From: Xanthobacter flavus
GTDB taxonomy: Bacteria; Pseudomonadota; Alphaproteobacteria; Rhizobiales; Xanthobacteraceae
Direction: 5' to 3'
Length of the DNA: 64,000 bases
Assembly (NCBI RefSeq): GCF_017875275.1
Contig: NZ_JAGGML010000001.1
Coordinates: 4,237,001-4,301,000, forward strand
The stretch's first letter is position 1; each line of letters opens with the position of its first letter. Positions 16,725-26,860 of the stretch are shown piece after piece. A program made the translations under genes and the position numbers. Below the pieces are notes generated by a model. It did not search any database and had not been told where the DNA came from. It saw only the letters and a program-made list of their open reading frames with translations.

Positions 16725-19700
16725 TCAGGACCCGAGCCGTACGTGGACGGCACGCTCTCCCGGTTCATCCCGCAGCGGGATGAGGAGCGGGCTTGTGGAC
16801 AGTGCAACACCGTCGAGGGTTGCCGAAGCAATGCCCCGGCTCACCCCCTTCGGATTGTCCACGGTGATGCGATAGCGCGCCGCGCCATGGCGGATCGTGA
16901 GATCGAACCCGGGCCAGTCCCGCGGAATGCAGGGATCAAGGCGCAGCATGTCCCCTTCCTTGCGCAAGCCCAGGATGCTCTCGATCCCCGCCCGCTGCAT
17001 CCATCCCGCGGAGCCGGTGTACCAGGTCCAGCCACCGCGGCCCGCGTGGGGCGGCTCAGAATAGATGTCGGCAGCGAGCACGTAGGGTTCGACCTTGTAG
17101 CGCACCACGTCCGAGCGAGTGCGCGCGTGATTGATGGGATTGAGCATGGAGAACAGGTCCGAGGCCTTGTCGCCTTCTCCCAGGGCCGCGAACGCCATCA
17201 CGGACCAAAGCGCCGCATGGGTGTATTGGCCGCCATTCTCGCGGATGCCCGGCGGATAGCCTTTGATGTAGCCGGGATCCAGCAGCGTCCTGTCGAAGGG
17301 CGGCGTGAACAGCAGCGCCAGCCCTTCCCCCGGCCGGATCAGCTCCCGCTCCACGGCCGCCATGGCGCGGACCGCCCGCGCGGGATCGCCCGCGCCGGAG
17401 AGCACCGCCCAGGACTGGGCGATGGAATCGATGCGGCATTCGTCGCTCATGGCCGAGCCGAGCGGGGTGCCATCATCGAAGAAGGCGCGGCGGTACCAGT
17501 CTCCATCCCACGCCGTGCGCTCGAGGGCGGCTTGAAGTCCTTCCGCATGGGCGCGCCAGCGCGCGGCCCGACCATCCTCTCCCCTTGCTTCAGCGAGGGG
17601 CGCAAACGCTGTCAGCGCAGCATGCAGGAACCAGGCGAGCCAGACGCTCTCGCCTTCGCCGCCTTCGCCCACACGGTTCATGCCATCGTTCCAGTCCCCG
17701 GTGCCGATCAGCGGCAGGCCGTGCCGCCCGAGCGCGAGGCTCTCGTCCAGTGCGCGGGCGCAGTGCTCGAAAAGGGATGCAGACTGATCGGACACACTGG
17801 GCGGGAAGAAGGCCTCATGCTCGCCGGGATGGAGCCTCTGTCCTTCCAGGAAGGGCACCGCCTCATCGAGGACCGCGCCATCGCCGCTCACCTTCATATA
17901 GTGTGCGGTGGCATAAGCGAGCCAGGCCCGATCGTCGGAGATGCGGGTGCGCACGCCGCGGCCGGAATGGGGCAGCCACCAATGCTGCACGTCGCCCTCC
18001 ACGAACTGCCGCCCGGCGGCGCGCAGGAGATGGGCGCGCGTCATGTCGGGACGCAGCGGCGCCAGGGCCATGCCATCCTGCAGTTGATCACGGAAGCCGT
18101 AGGCCCCGCTTGCCTGGTAGAAAGCCGAGCGCGCCCACACCCGGCAGGCAAGCGACTGGTAGAGCAGCCAGCCGTTCAGCATGATGTCCATGGCGCGGTC
18201 GGGTGTGTGCACCTCGACGGCGCCGAGGATGGCGTCCCAGCCTCGGGTCACTTCGGCGAGGACCGCGTCGAGGTCGGCGGCGCGGAACCGGGCGATCAGT
18301 TCGCGGGCCTCCGCCGCATCGGCGCCCTGGCCAAGCAGGATGACGATTTCCGCGCTGGCGTTGGGGCGCAGATCCACCGTGGTGCGCATGGCGCCGCAGG
18401 GGTCCAGACCCGCTCCCACCAGCCCGGAGAACCGTCCGCCCCGCAGCATCGCCGCGGGCGCGGCGAGGGTACCGTTCCGGCCGATGAATTCGCTGCGGTC
18501 GCCCGTCCAGTCGGTCTGGTGTCCGGCCATGTCGAGGAAAGCGACGCGGGCGCCGAAATCCCCATTCCAGGGATTGCGGGCGAACAGCGCGCCGGTCTCG
18601 TCGTCGATGCCCGTGGTCACGAACGGAGAAGTTGCGGCGCGTGACGGGCCAAGCACCCATTCCACATAGGCCGCGAGGGAGATCCGGCGCGGGCGATGGG
18701 TCATGTTGCGCACCTTCAGGCGCGCGATCTTGATCGAGCCTTCCACCGGCACGAACTGGATGAGATCGCTGGCGATCCCGTGTGCCGCGTGGGTGAAGGC
18801 GCTGTAGCCGCGCCCGTGCCGGGCGACGTAGGTCGCCGCCTCGTCGCGCATGGGCAAGGCGGTGGGCGTCCAGACGGCGCCGGTCTCGTCGTCGCGCAGG
18901 TAGAAGGCTTCGCCGCTCCGGTCGGTGACGGGATCGTTGGACCAGGGGGTGATGAGGTTCTCCCGGCTGTTCTCAGCCCAGGTGCAGCCGCTGCCTTCGG
19001 TGGCCACGTGGAAGCCGAACGCGGGGTTGGCGACGACATTGATCCACGGCGCCGGGGTGGACCGGCCCGGGCCGAGCACAGTCACATATTCGCGCCCATT
19101 GTCGGCGAAGCCGCCAAGGCCGTTGAAGAATTCCAGCTCCGGCACGACGGGCGGCGGCTCCGGCACCACCACGCGACGCTTGGGCGGGGCGCTGGCGGCG
19201 AATTCGGCTTCGCTGATCCGATCCAGCTGCTCCACGAGGCTGCCGCGCTGCGCCACGAGGACGATGCGGGCGATGGAGGACAGGAGCGACCGCGTTTCCC
19301 CCGGAATGAGATCGGCCCGCAGCACGAAGACGCGCCCCGTGGGCCCGTTTCGCTCCGTCTGCGGCTGCGAGCGGCTGGTGCGTACGAGGGCCTCGATGGC
19401 GATCTGCAGATCCTGCACATAGGACGACTGGCGTTCATTGAGGATCACAAAATCCACCGCCAGCTGCTTCATGCGCCAATATGCGTGCGCCTTAAGCAGT
19501 TCGTGGGCGACATCGATGTCTTCGAGGTCGGAAATGCGCAGCAGCACGATGGGGAGGTCGCCGGAAATGCTCTGCGCCCAGAGGCCGGACTGCGGCCCCC
19601 CGCCGCGCAGGAGGGTGTCGGACGACGGGCGCAGCGTTGGCGCAGCGTAGATCGCATAGCCGGCGAGCCGCTGATATGTGGCCGCATCGCTCGCGGTGAT

Positions 19701-22700
19701 GCCGAGGTGGTAGAGCTCGACCTGAGCCTGCGTCCAGGCGAGGGTAGCCGCGCGGCTGTAGGCAGCCGTGTCGCGATGCTTGTCGATGCCGTCCAGCAGC
19801 GCGCTGCGGCTGGACGTGGCCATGGTCCAGTACGCAATCCGCGCCATGCCGCCCGGCTCGATCCTCACGCGCCGGCGCAGGGCGAAGATGGGGTCCAGCA
19901 CCCTGCCGGTGGTGTTGGAGAGGGGCCGCCCGTCGATGATCGCGATGGGGTCGCGCACGCCATGGCCGCGGCCGAGGAAGCGGGCCCGGTCGGTTTCGAT
20001 CTCCGGCCCAGCCACGGCCTCGCCATCCAGCACGCTGAAATGGGCGGCCCAGATTTCCGGCTCGCCCGGTGAGCGCCGCCGGCGCGTCGCGAGGATCGCG
20101 CCGATGTCGGAGAGGTATTCGGTCTCGACGAAGAGCTTGGAAAAGGCAGGGTGGGCGATGTCGGAGGACTGGGGCGCCAGCACCAGCTCGGCGTAGGAGG
20201 TGATTTCCAGCTCCCGCCAGCGGGTGCCAGTGTTGGAGATCGAGACGCGGCGCACCTCGGCATCGTCCTCGGCGGAGACGAGCACATCCAGCGTGGTCTC
20301 CAGAGTGCCGTCGCGGCGCGCGAATTCCGCGCGGTCCTCGTGGAAGGTCACATGATAGGCGGCCGGCTCGACGCCGCTCGGCTGGGCCCCGCACGACCAG
20401 ACCTCTCCGCTGTGCACGTCGCGGATGAAGACATAGGAGCCGTAGTCATCGCAGGTCGGATCCTCACGCCAGCGGGTGACGGCGAAGTCGCCCCAGCGGC
20501 TGTAGCCGGAGCTGGCGGCCGTCAGCATGGCGCAATAGCGCCCGTTGGAGAGCAGGTGGGTGGCGGGCGTTGCCTGCCGCGCAGAGGTGAAGGTGCGGCC
20601 GGCAGGTGGATCCAGATCGCGGGCGCGGGCCGTCGAGCGCCCGTCCGCCGACCAGGGGCGAACCACGGCCACGTCGCGGGGCGTGCGCTCCTGCAGCAGC
20701 AGTTCCGTCGCCTGGATCAACGGCTCGGCGTGGAAGCGCGCGCGCATGATGCCGCCCATCAGCGTGTCGGCGATGGCGACGATGGTCATGCCCTGATGGT
20801 GCGCCATGAAGGCCTTCACCACGGCATGCCGCGCGCCCACCGGGACGCGGCTCGTGGTGTAGTCCAGCGCTTCGTAGAAGCCGTAGCGGCCACGGCCGCC
20901 GGCCTCCCGGAGCCGGGCAAGATTGGCGCAGGCGGCGATCGGGTCGGCCATGGCGGCAAGAGCGGTCGCGTAGGGCGCGACCACCAGATTGTCGCCCAGC
21001 CCCCGCTTCAGCCCCAGGCCGGGAACGCCGAAATTGGAGTATTGATAGGTGAGTTCCAGGTTGCGGGCGTTGTAGGCGGATTCGGAAATCCCCCACGGCA
21101 CCCGCAGGTCGGCCGCATAGTCGATCTGCCGGCGCACCACGAGCCGGTTGGTCTGGTCGAGCAGGCTGCCGGCGGGCGCACGCATGATCAGCGACGGCAT
21201 CAGATACTCAAACATGGAGCCCGACCACGAGATCAGCGCGCCGCCATGGGCGATGGGCGTCACCGAGCGCCCGAGGCGGAACCAGTGCTTGGCGGGGACA
21301 TCCCCCTTGGCGATGGCGAAGAAGCTGGCGAGGCGGGCTTCCGAGGCGAGAAGATCGTAGCAGCTGGGGTCGAGCGTCCCCTCCGCCACCAGATAGCCGA
21401 TGGACAACAGGTTGCGGTCGCGGGACAGGAGGAAGCCGAACTCCATCTCAAGCGCCATGGCGCGGGCCGCATCCTCAAGTGCGGCGAGGCGGGAGGCGAG
21501 CGCGGTCTCCTGGGTCTGGCTGTGTGCGAGGTCCCGGCGATGGCTGGCGATGATGTCGAGGCTGGCCCGCGCCCAGAACAGCATATCCGCGCCGGCAGCG
21601 TCGCCGCGCTCGGTGGCGAGGGCGAGGGCGATATCCATCATGGTGTCCGCGCCGGCGGCGAGATCGGCGAGCCGGAGGGCGAGATCCTCGTCCGCGTGTG
21701 AGGCCCGGCGCGCGCCGGCGGCAAGGGCGGCGAGGGTCTCGTCCAGCTGCGGGAGGGTCACCGTCTGGGTGCGCCGTCCGTCGGCGAGGAGGCCGGCCTC
21801 CTCGCGGGTCAGGTCCAGCGCATCGGCAATGCCGGCCAGACGCTGCGCGATGGGCTGCTCGGACGCATTCCACGCATGGAGCGCGTTGGCGAGCGCGATA
21901 AGGTGCCCGGCGAGGTTGCCGCTGTCGACCGTGGAGACGTATTTCGGGTCGAGCGGGCGCAGGTCACTTGTATCATACCAATTGAAGAAGTGGCCGCGGA
22001 AGCGGGGAAGTCGCGCCATGGTGGCAAGGCTCGCTTCCAGCCGCCCCAAAGCGGCATCGGTGCCGAGCCATCCGAAATCGCGGGCGCTCGCGATGGAGAG
22101 AAGATAGAGGCCCATATTGGTGGGCGACGTCCGGTGCGCCACCACGGGCGCAGGGTCTTCCTGAAAGTTGTCCGGCGGCAAATGATGGTCGGACGCCGTC
22201 ACGAACGTCTCGAAGAACCGCCATGTGCGCCGCGCGGTCAGCCGCAGGGTCTGTGCCTGGGCGTCGGACATTTCCAGCTGGCCTGCCGGATGGGGCGCAC
22301 GGCTGATGCGGTAAGCCACGGCTGGCGATGCAGCCCACGCCACGGCAAACACGGCCGCGAGCGGCCAGGCGCCCTCTCCCGCGACGGCCGCGACAGCCAC
22401 CGCGACCGCAGCGATGACCAAGCCTCCGGCCATCCGGCGGTAGGAGCCCGCAAGGTCGAGGTGCCGGGCAAGGCTCGCCTGCGCGGCGGGCACCCATTCC
22501 AGCAGGTGGCTGCGGGTGACCAGCAGCCGCCACAGGGTGCGCACGATGGCATCGCCCATCAGCCAGGCCTCGTAGGCGAGGAACACCACATTGAGCGAGG
22601 ATTGCAGCGTCGCCAGCCTGAGGTCGGCCAGCAGGGCGCGCAGATGGCTGACAGCTGCGATGCCGCGCTGGCGGGGCACGATGGCCGCGAGAACCGGAAT

Positions 22701-25286
22701 GAAGTGCGGCAGCGCGAGGGTGAACAGCACGGCGGCGGTCCAGAACAGCGCGGCGGCGAACGGCAGCGTCCACCCGGCGACCAGAGCCGCAACGGCGAGC
22801 GGCGCCGAGAGCGAGCGGCGCAGATTGTCGAGCATCTTCCAGCGCCCCATGACGGGCATGGTGTCGAAGCCGGGGGCGGCGCCGGGAAGCTTGGGGCCGC
22901 GTCCGAGTATCCAGGGCAGAAGCTGCCAGTCGCCCCGCGCCCAGCGATGGCGCCGCAGGGCGCTGACGTCGTAGCGGGCGGGAAACTCCTCCACCACTTC
23001 CACATCGGAGGCGAGGCCCGCGCGCGCAAACACCCCTTCAAACAGATCATGGCTGAGCAGGGTGGAATCCGGCACGCGCCCGTTCAGCGCCGCCTCGAAG
23101 GCGTCCACGTCGTAGATGCCCTTGCCGACATAGGAGCCCTCGCCTGACAGGTCCTGATAGACGTCGGACACCGCCGAACCGTAGGGGTCGATGCCGCTCA
23201 TGGAGGAAAATGTGCGCTGGAACAGGGATCCCTCCTCGCCCATGGGCAGAGAGGGCGTTACGCGCGGCTGCAGCACACCATAGCCTTCCACTACGCGGCC
23301 CGCCGCCGCATCGAAGCGGGGTCGGTTGAGCGGATGGGCCATCTTGCCGATGAGCCGGCGGACCGTGTCGCGCGGCAGCCGGGTGTCGGCATCCAGGGTC
23401 ACCACATAGCGCACGCCCTCCGGCAGGCTCGGCGGAGATCCGGCGATGTCCACGAACGTGGTGTCGGTGGCGCCGCGCAGCAGGCGGTTCAGCTCATGCA
23501 GCTTGCCGCGCTTGCGCTCCCAGCCGATCCAGCGCGCCTCGCCCGCATTCCACACCCGCCGCCGGTGCAGCAGGGCGAACCGGGCACCGCCCGGCGCGGG
23601 CCCGTAGCGCGCGTTGAGGGCTGCGATCCCCGCCGCAGCCTCGGCGAGCAGGGCGTCGTCGCCGTCCGCATGCTCCGTCTCGGAATCGGTCCAGTCGGAC
23701 AAAAGAGCGAAATGCAGGTCGCCTTCGGGGCTGGCGAGGTGATGAATCTCCAGCCGTTCGACATTCTCCGCGATGGATGGGGGACTCGTCAGCAAGGTGG
23801 GCACCGCCACCAGGGTGCGCAGATGGGAGGGAACGCCATCGCGCAGCTCAAGCGCCGGCAGGGCCGTTGCCCCGAAGCCGAAGCTCATGGCGCGATTGAC
23901 CAGGGCCACCGCGGCATCGATGGCCGGCACCGATCCGAGCAGAGTGAGAATAACGAGCTGTGCCGCACCGACGCCGGCGGCACCGAGGGCGAGAAGCGGC
24001 AGGGCCAGAAGCACTGCTGCCGCGATGGCGATGGCGGCCACATAGCCGCCGACGCCGAAAGCCCGGTTCAGGTGGGTGGAGATATTGCGGATGGGCAGGC
24101 GAAATCCGACCTGACGTTCGAAGGCGCGCCGTCCGCTTCCAATCAGGTGATAGCCGGGCTCGCAGTCACGCGGGAGCGGCTCCTGATGGGGATGCGCAGC
24201 GCAGGCACTCTCGATTGCGGCAATGGCCTCCCGGGCGATGTCGAGTTCGCTGTGCCGGGACCCGCGCGCCAGTTGCTCGATGGCGTCCCGGTAGAGATTG
24301 CGGGTCGGAAAATCCATGGCGTCATAGTCGCTTCCGGCGGACAGCAAAGCGTGGACGAGGCTGGTGCGCTCGAAGACGTCCTGCCAGTCCAGGTCGGAGA
24401 TCAGCCGCAGGCTGGTGATGATGTTGCGGATGGTGACGTTCGCCGCACCCTGGCTGCGGTGCACGTCGCGCACCACCGTGTCGGCTGTCGTGTGGCGCGC
24501 CGCCAGGCGCTGGTCGAGCCAGACCAAAGCCGGAGTGATCCGCGGGTCCTGATCGCGCAGCCGGTGAACCAGCTGGACGGCGAAGGCGTCGGAGATCTGA
24601 CCCTGCTCATGCTTGCCGAGCACGCGTTCGACCGGCTCGCCGGGTGTCCCGCCGACGCCCAGCAGCCGATCGGCCAGCGCATCAGCCTCGCGCCGGGCGA
24701 TCCGGTCGTCGACGATCGCCTCGGCCAGGCGCCGGAGATTCTCGATGAGCACGATCCGCAAGGTGATGGAGACCGCCCACAGCTCGCCGATAGTGAGCGG
24801 CTGGATCTCCTGATAGGCCGTGAGATAGCGCGTCAGCATCTCCGGATCGAAACGGCTGTCGGTATGGGCCACGAAAGCCCATGCCACGCCGAACACGCGC
24901 GGATACCCCGCGAACGGCCCGCCGGCGAGCTTGGGAAGCTGGCGGTAGTAGCCCGGCGGCAGATCGGAGCGGATCTCCCGGATCTGCTTTTCCACCAGAT
25001 GATAGTTGTCGATCAGCCATTCCGCCGACGGGGTGATGGCGCCGCCTTCCGCGACGGATGTGGCGATGGCGCGGTAGGCGGCCAGCAGAATGGCGCCATT
25101 GTCGGCGAGGCGGGCGGAGAGTGCGTGTCCCCGGGCGAGCCGCGGTTCCACCATCTGGGCGGACGCAAGGCTGCGGGCGTGCTCTTCAAGCCTTTCCGAA
25201 CCGAACAGTTCCTCGCGGATGGGCTGCTGATCCCACGGCGAGGATGCGGGTGTGCGCCCGAAGACACTGAGAAGAAGGGAAAGCAA
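16725..25286 (-). CDS. ndvB: Cyclic beta-1,2-glucan synthase (NdvB/ChvB type), 2853 residues
   Basis: This inner-membrane enzyme would make cyclic beta-1,2-glucan from UDP-glucose for osmoadaptation in the periplasm. From the N-terminus: a cytoplasmic region starting like other NdvB proteins (WDQQPIREELFGSERLEEHA); membrane helices near 415-470; a GT84 glycosyltransferase domain with DADTRLPRDT near residue 630; more helices at about 840-1000; a glucoamylase-like domain; and a C-terminal GH94 phosphorylase-like part with GTGDWNDGMN near residue 2529, which sets ring size in known homologues. The length matches the family. The likely start is a TTG at 25286 with AAAGGT before it. It lies in the middle of the putative island, unusual for a gene usually seen as core. 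Confidence 0.93.
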   Translation of the reverse strand: MLSLLLSVFGRTPASSPWDQQPIREELFGSERLEEHARSLASAQMVEPRLARGHALSARLADNGAILLAAYRAIATSVAEGGAITPSAEWLIDNYHLVEKQIREIRSDLPPGYYRQLPKLAGGPFAGYPRVFGVAWAFVAHTDSRFDPEMLTRYLTAYQEIQPLTIGELWAVSITLRIVLIENLRRLAEAIVDDRIARREADALADRLLGVGGTPGEPVERVLGKHEQGQISDAFAVQLVHRLRDQDPRITPALVWLDQRLAARHTTADTVVRDVHRSQGAANVTIRNIITSLRLISDLDWQDVFERTSLVHALLSAGSDYDAMDFPTRNLYRDAIEQLARGSRHSELDIAREAIAAIESACAAHPHQEPLPRDCEPGYHLIGSGRRAFERQVGFRLPIRNISTHLNRAFGVGGYVAAIAIAAAVLLALPLLALGAAGVGAAQLVILTLLGSVPAIDAAVALVNRAMSFGFGATALPALELRDGVPSHLRTLVAVPTLLTSPPSIAENVERLEIHHLASPEGDLHFALLSDWTDSETEHADGDDALLAEAAAGIAALNARYGPAPGGARFALLHRRRVWNAGEARWIGWERKRGKLHELNRLLRGATDTTFVDIAGSPPSLPEGVRYVVTLDADTRLPRDTVRRLIGKMAHPLNRPRFDAAAGRVVEGYGVLQPRVTPSLPMGEEGSLFQRTFSSMSGIDPYGSAVSDVYQDLSGEGSYVGKGIYDVDAFEAALNGRVPDSTLLSHDLFEGVFARAGLASDVEVVEEFPARYDVSALRRHRWARGDWQLLPWILGRGPKLPGAAPGFDTMPVMGRWKMLDNLRRSLSAPLAVAALVAGWTLPFAAALFWTAAVLFTLALPHFIPVLAAIVPRQRGIAAVSHLRALLADLRLATLQSSLNVVFLAYEAWLMGDAIVRTLWRLLVTRSHLLEWVPAAQASLARHLDLAGSYRRMAGGLVIAAVAVAVAAVAGEGAWPLAAVFAVAWAASPAVAYRISRAPHPAGQLEMSDAQAQTLRLTARRTWRFFETFVTASDHHLPPDNFQEDPAPVVAHRTSPTNMGLYLLSIASARDFGWLGTDAALGRLEASLATMARLPRFRGHFFNWYDTSDLRPLDPKYVSTVDSGNLAGHLIALANALHAWNASEQPIAQRLAGIADALDLTREEAGLLADGRRTQTVTLPQLDETLAALAAGARRASHADEDLALRLADLAAGADTMMDIALALATERGDAAGADMLFWARASLDIIASHRRDLAHSQTQETALASRLAALEDAARAMALEMEFGFLLSRDRNLLSIGYLVAEGTLDPSCYDLLASEARLASFFAIAKGDVPAKHWFRLGRSVTPIAHGGALISWSGSMFEYLMPSLIMRAPAGSLLDQTNRLVVRRQIDYAADLRVPWGISESAYNARNLELTYQYSNFGVPGLGLKRGLGDNLVVAPYATALAAMADPIAACANLARLREAGGRGRYGFYEALDYTTSRVPVGARHAVVKAFMAHHQGMTIVAIADTLMGGIMRARFHAEPLIQATELLLQERTPRDVAVVRPWSADGRSTARARDLDPPAGRTFTSARQATPATHLLSNGRYCAMLTAASSGYSRWGDFAVTRWREDPTCDDYGSYVFIRDVHSGEVWSCGAQPSGVEPAAYHVTFHEDRAEFARRDGTLETTLDVLVSAEDDAEVRRVSISNTGTRWRELEITSYAELVLAPQSSDIAHPAFSKLFVETEYLSDIGAILATRRRRSPGEPEIWAAHFSVLDGEAVAGPEIETDRARFLGRGHGVRDPIAIIDGRPLSNTTGRVLDPIFALRRRVRIEPGGMARIAYWTMATSSRSALLDGIDKHRDTAAYSRAATLAWTQAQVELYHLGITASDAATYQRLAGYAIYAAPTLRPSSDTLLRGGGPQSGLWAQSISGDLPIVLLRISDLEDIDVAHELLKAHAYWRMKQLAVDFVILNERQSSYVQDLQIAIEALVRTSRSQPQTERNGPTGRVFVLRADLIPGETRSLLSSIARIVLVAQRGSLVEQLDRISEAEFAASAPPKRRVVVPEPPPVVPELEFFNGLGGFADNGREYVTVLGPGRSTPAPWINVVANPAFGFHVATEGSGCTWAENSRENLITPWSNDPVTDRSGEAFYLRDDETGAVWTPTALPMRDEAATYVARHGRGYSAFTHAAHGIASDLIQFVPVEGSIKIARLKVRNMTHRPRRISLAAYVEWVLGPSRAATSPFVTTGIDDETGALFARNPWNGDFGARVAFLDMAGHQTDWTGDRSEFIGRNGTLAAPAAMLRGGRFSGLVGAGLDPCGAMRTTVDLRPNASAEIVILLGQGADAAEARELIARFRAADLDAVLAEVTRGWDAILGAVEVHTPDRAMDIMLNGWLLYQSLACRVWARSAFYQASGAYGFRDQLQDGMALAPLRPDMTRAHLLRAAGRQFVEGDVQHWWLPHSGRGVRTRISDDRAWLAYATAHYMKVSGDGAVLDEAVPFLEGQRLHPGEHEAFFPPSVSDQSASLFEHCARALDESLALGRHGLPLIGTGDWNDGMNRVGEGGEGESVWLAWFLHAALTAFAPLAEARGEDGRAARWRAHAEGLQAALERTAWDGDWYRRAFFDDGTPLGSAMSDECRIDSIAQSWAVLSGAGDPARAVRAMAAVERELIRPGEGLALLFTPPFDRTLLDPGYIKGYPPGIRENGGQYTHAALWSVMAFAALGEGDKASDLFSMLNPINHARTRSDVVRYKVEPYVLAADIYSEPPHAGRGGWTWYTGSAGWMQRAGIESILGLRKEGDMLRLDPCIPRDWPGFDLTIRHGAARYRITVDNPKGVSRGIASATLDGVALSTSPLLIPLRDEPGERAVHVRLGS

Positions 25287-25389
25287 ATGGACCTTTCTGC
25301 CGCGTGGTGCGGCCGGTGATCGGCCGTGCGGAAAGCGCTGTCGATGTGCACAGCTTCGCGTGCGGTCTCATGACCGGCGGGACACCGCC

Positions 25390-25611
25390 CTAATCCTGAA
25401 TGGTGTCCGCGAAGGCCCGGGCGAAGCGGACGGCAAGGGCGCGGGCGTCGGCCTGGAGTTGCTCGGTGCTCTTGGGAGCGGCCGCGCTATTGCGGACAGG
25501 AATCTCGAGCGTGAGGCTGCCGCCGCCGCTGTCCTGCTCGCGCCAGATGACCCGGGCGAGGACGTGCTCCGCGTCGAGCGACTGGAAAACGATCTGGAGG
25601 CCCTTGTTCAT
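25390..25611 (-). CDS. Small hypothetical protein (73 residues)
   Basis: The protein starts MNKGLQIVFQSLDAEHVLAR at the ATG at 25611; a longer frame to 25641 is open. It has no signal peptide or membrane segment. I do not recognise the family. It lies last in a run of small minus-strand genes just upstream of the glucan synthase. Confidence 0.55.
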   Translation of the reverse strand: MNKGLQIVFQSLDAEHVLARVIWREQDSGGGSLTLEIPVRNSAAAPKSTEQLQADARALAVRFARAFADTIQD

Positions 25612-25707
25612 GCGATCGAACGCCTTTCTTGCCGGAGGCACGGCGTGCGACGCACCGCTCGCGTGCGATCGCGCGAAGGGGGCCGGGGCGCCGGCCGATG
25701 GTGGGTC

Positions 25708-25971
25708 CTAGAAGTCGGACGTGGACAGGCGGTGGAAGCTTTGCCGCCGCCGCGCGTAGACGCCGCTCGCGGCGCGCTCGATCCGCTGCCGGTTGGTGTC
25801 GAAGGTGCGCAGGGAGGCCGCCTCGTCCTGGCCGCTCTGGGGACTGAACCGCGTCAGGACATCAGCGTCGAGATGGAACGCGACTTCGAAGGCGGAATCG
25901 TGCCCCCAGAAGGTCACGCAGCGCCTGACGGGATCAAAGACGCGGCTGGCATTGGGAAACTAAAGGGTCAT
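25708..25971 (-). pseudogene. DUF1488-family protein with an amber codon at position 4
   Basis: The gene has an AGGAGG ribosome site and an ATG at 25971, then ACC CTT TAG. After the stop the same frame continues FPNASRVFDPVRRCVTFWGH and on to the end at 25708, which is the standard DUF1488 layout (MTL-x-FPN). So one base change broke the gene at its fourth codon. A shorter product could start at a GTG at 25917 but lacks a ribosome site and the first third of the domain. DUF1488 proteins are small proteins of unknown function. Stop read-through has not been shown. Confidence 0.7.
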
Positions 25972-25998
25972 GGAAGCCTCCTGTTTACGGCCCATCCG

Positions 25999-26304
25999 TC
26001 AAAGGAGGAGCGCGTCCGCCGAAGGGGCTTCACGCGCCCTCGCGGATGTCTGCTGGTCCTTCAAGACGGCGGCATCGAGTTCGGCGGCATTCACCGAAAG
26101 GCACTTGCTTCGACCCGGAGGCGCCGCGAGAGCGGGCGTGTGCAGCATCGTCGCCATGCGCCGGTAGGCCAGGAATGAGACGCCGAGAAGCTGCTCCTCG
26201 TCGATGACGAGTCGGTAGGTTCCCGCCGGGAGGTCGCCGTCCGTATCGCTGAGGTGGAAGGCGTGGTCGAACGTGACCGTGGTTTCACGGGTGCGGACGT
26301 TCAT
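25999..26304 (-). CDS. Small conserved hypothetical protein (101 residues)
   Basis: The protein reads MNVRTRETTVTFDHAFHLSD, then a motif LPAGTYRLVIDEEQLLGVSF and ATMLHTPA. I recall similar short proteins from many rhizobia-like genomes, always of unknown function. The ATG at 26304 has GAGGT before it and lies 9 bases after the stop of the next gene upstream, so both are in one operon. There is no signal peptide. Confidence 0.7.
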   Translation of the reverse strand: MNVRTRETTVTFDHAFHLSDTDGDLPAGTYRLVIDEEQLLGVSFLAYRRMATMLHTPALAAPPGRSKCLSVNAAELDAAVLKDQQTSARAREAPSADALLL

Positions 26305-26313
26305 GACATCACC

Positions 26314-26442
26314 TCAGCCTTTCTTCTTGGGCGGCCCCAAGGAAACGGGAGACCCTTTCACGAACGACGCCGGCGGCTCGGGCACCTTGACCTTCTTCGG
26401 CTTCTTGGTTTCGCGATTGCCGCGCATCTGTCCTTTGGCCAT
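26314..26442 (-). CDS. Very small basic protein (42 residues)
   Basis: The frame reads MAKGQMRGNRETKKPKKVKV and ends SLGPPKKKG. AGGAG sits seven bases before the ATG at 26442. The protein is rich in Lys and Pro and has no hydrophobic core, so it may bind nucleic acid or be disordered. Similar tiny MAKGQ-type proteins are common in alphaproteobacteria; their role is not known. It is the first gene of the small-gene run 26442 to 25390. Confidence 0.65.
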   Translation of the reverse strand: MAKGQMRGNRETKKPKKVKVPEPPASFVKGSPVSLGPPKKKG

Positions 26443-26647
26443 GATCGTCTCCTCTCGGGCACGTGGGTCGATCCTGCCGGCGAAACGAAAAACGCCCTGC
26501 GACCATCAAGGGCCACAGGGCGTCGGGCGCTCTGCTAGGCAAAGGGATGGCACATCGCCACCGGGGCTGCCGGTACATCCGCGGTCAGCCTTCGGCAACA
26601 ATGATCAGTCCGGCGCTCCTGAAAGACTCGGGCTGCCGGCCATTAGG

Positions 26648-26860
26648 TCAGCTCAGATCCTTGAGCATGTCCGCGGACATCTTCCCGCTCTTGCGATCGG
26701 CGACGAGCTCAAAGCCCACCTTCTGGCCTTCGCGCAGCTCGCCAAGGCCGGAGCGCTCGACAGCGCTGATATGGACGAACGCGTCATTGCCGCCCGCATC
26801 AGGAGCGATGAATCCAAAGCCCTTCTGGGCGTTGAACCACTTCACGGTTCCCTCAGTCAT
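26648..26860 (-). CDS. Cold-shock domain protein (CspA family)
   Basis: The 70-residue protein is a single cold-shock domain that binds single-stranded RNA or DNA. MTEGTVKWFNAQKGFGFIAP contains the RNP1 motif (KGFGFI), and DAFVHIS is RNP2. I chose the ATG at 26860 because it matches the family start and has GAGAGGG before it; an in-frame extension to 26875 is not needed. An AT-rich leader of at least 150 bases lies upstream, as is common for csp genes under post-transcriptional control. It lies inside the island. Confidence 0.93.
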   Translation of the reverse strand: MTEGTVKWFNAQKGFGFIAPDAGGNDAFVHISAVERSGLGELREGQKVGFELVADRKSGKMSADMLKDLS

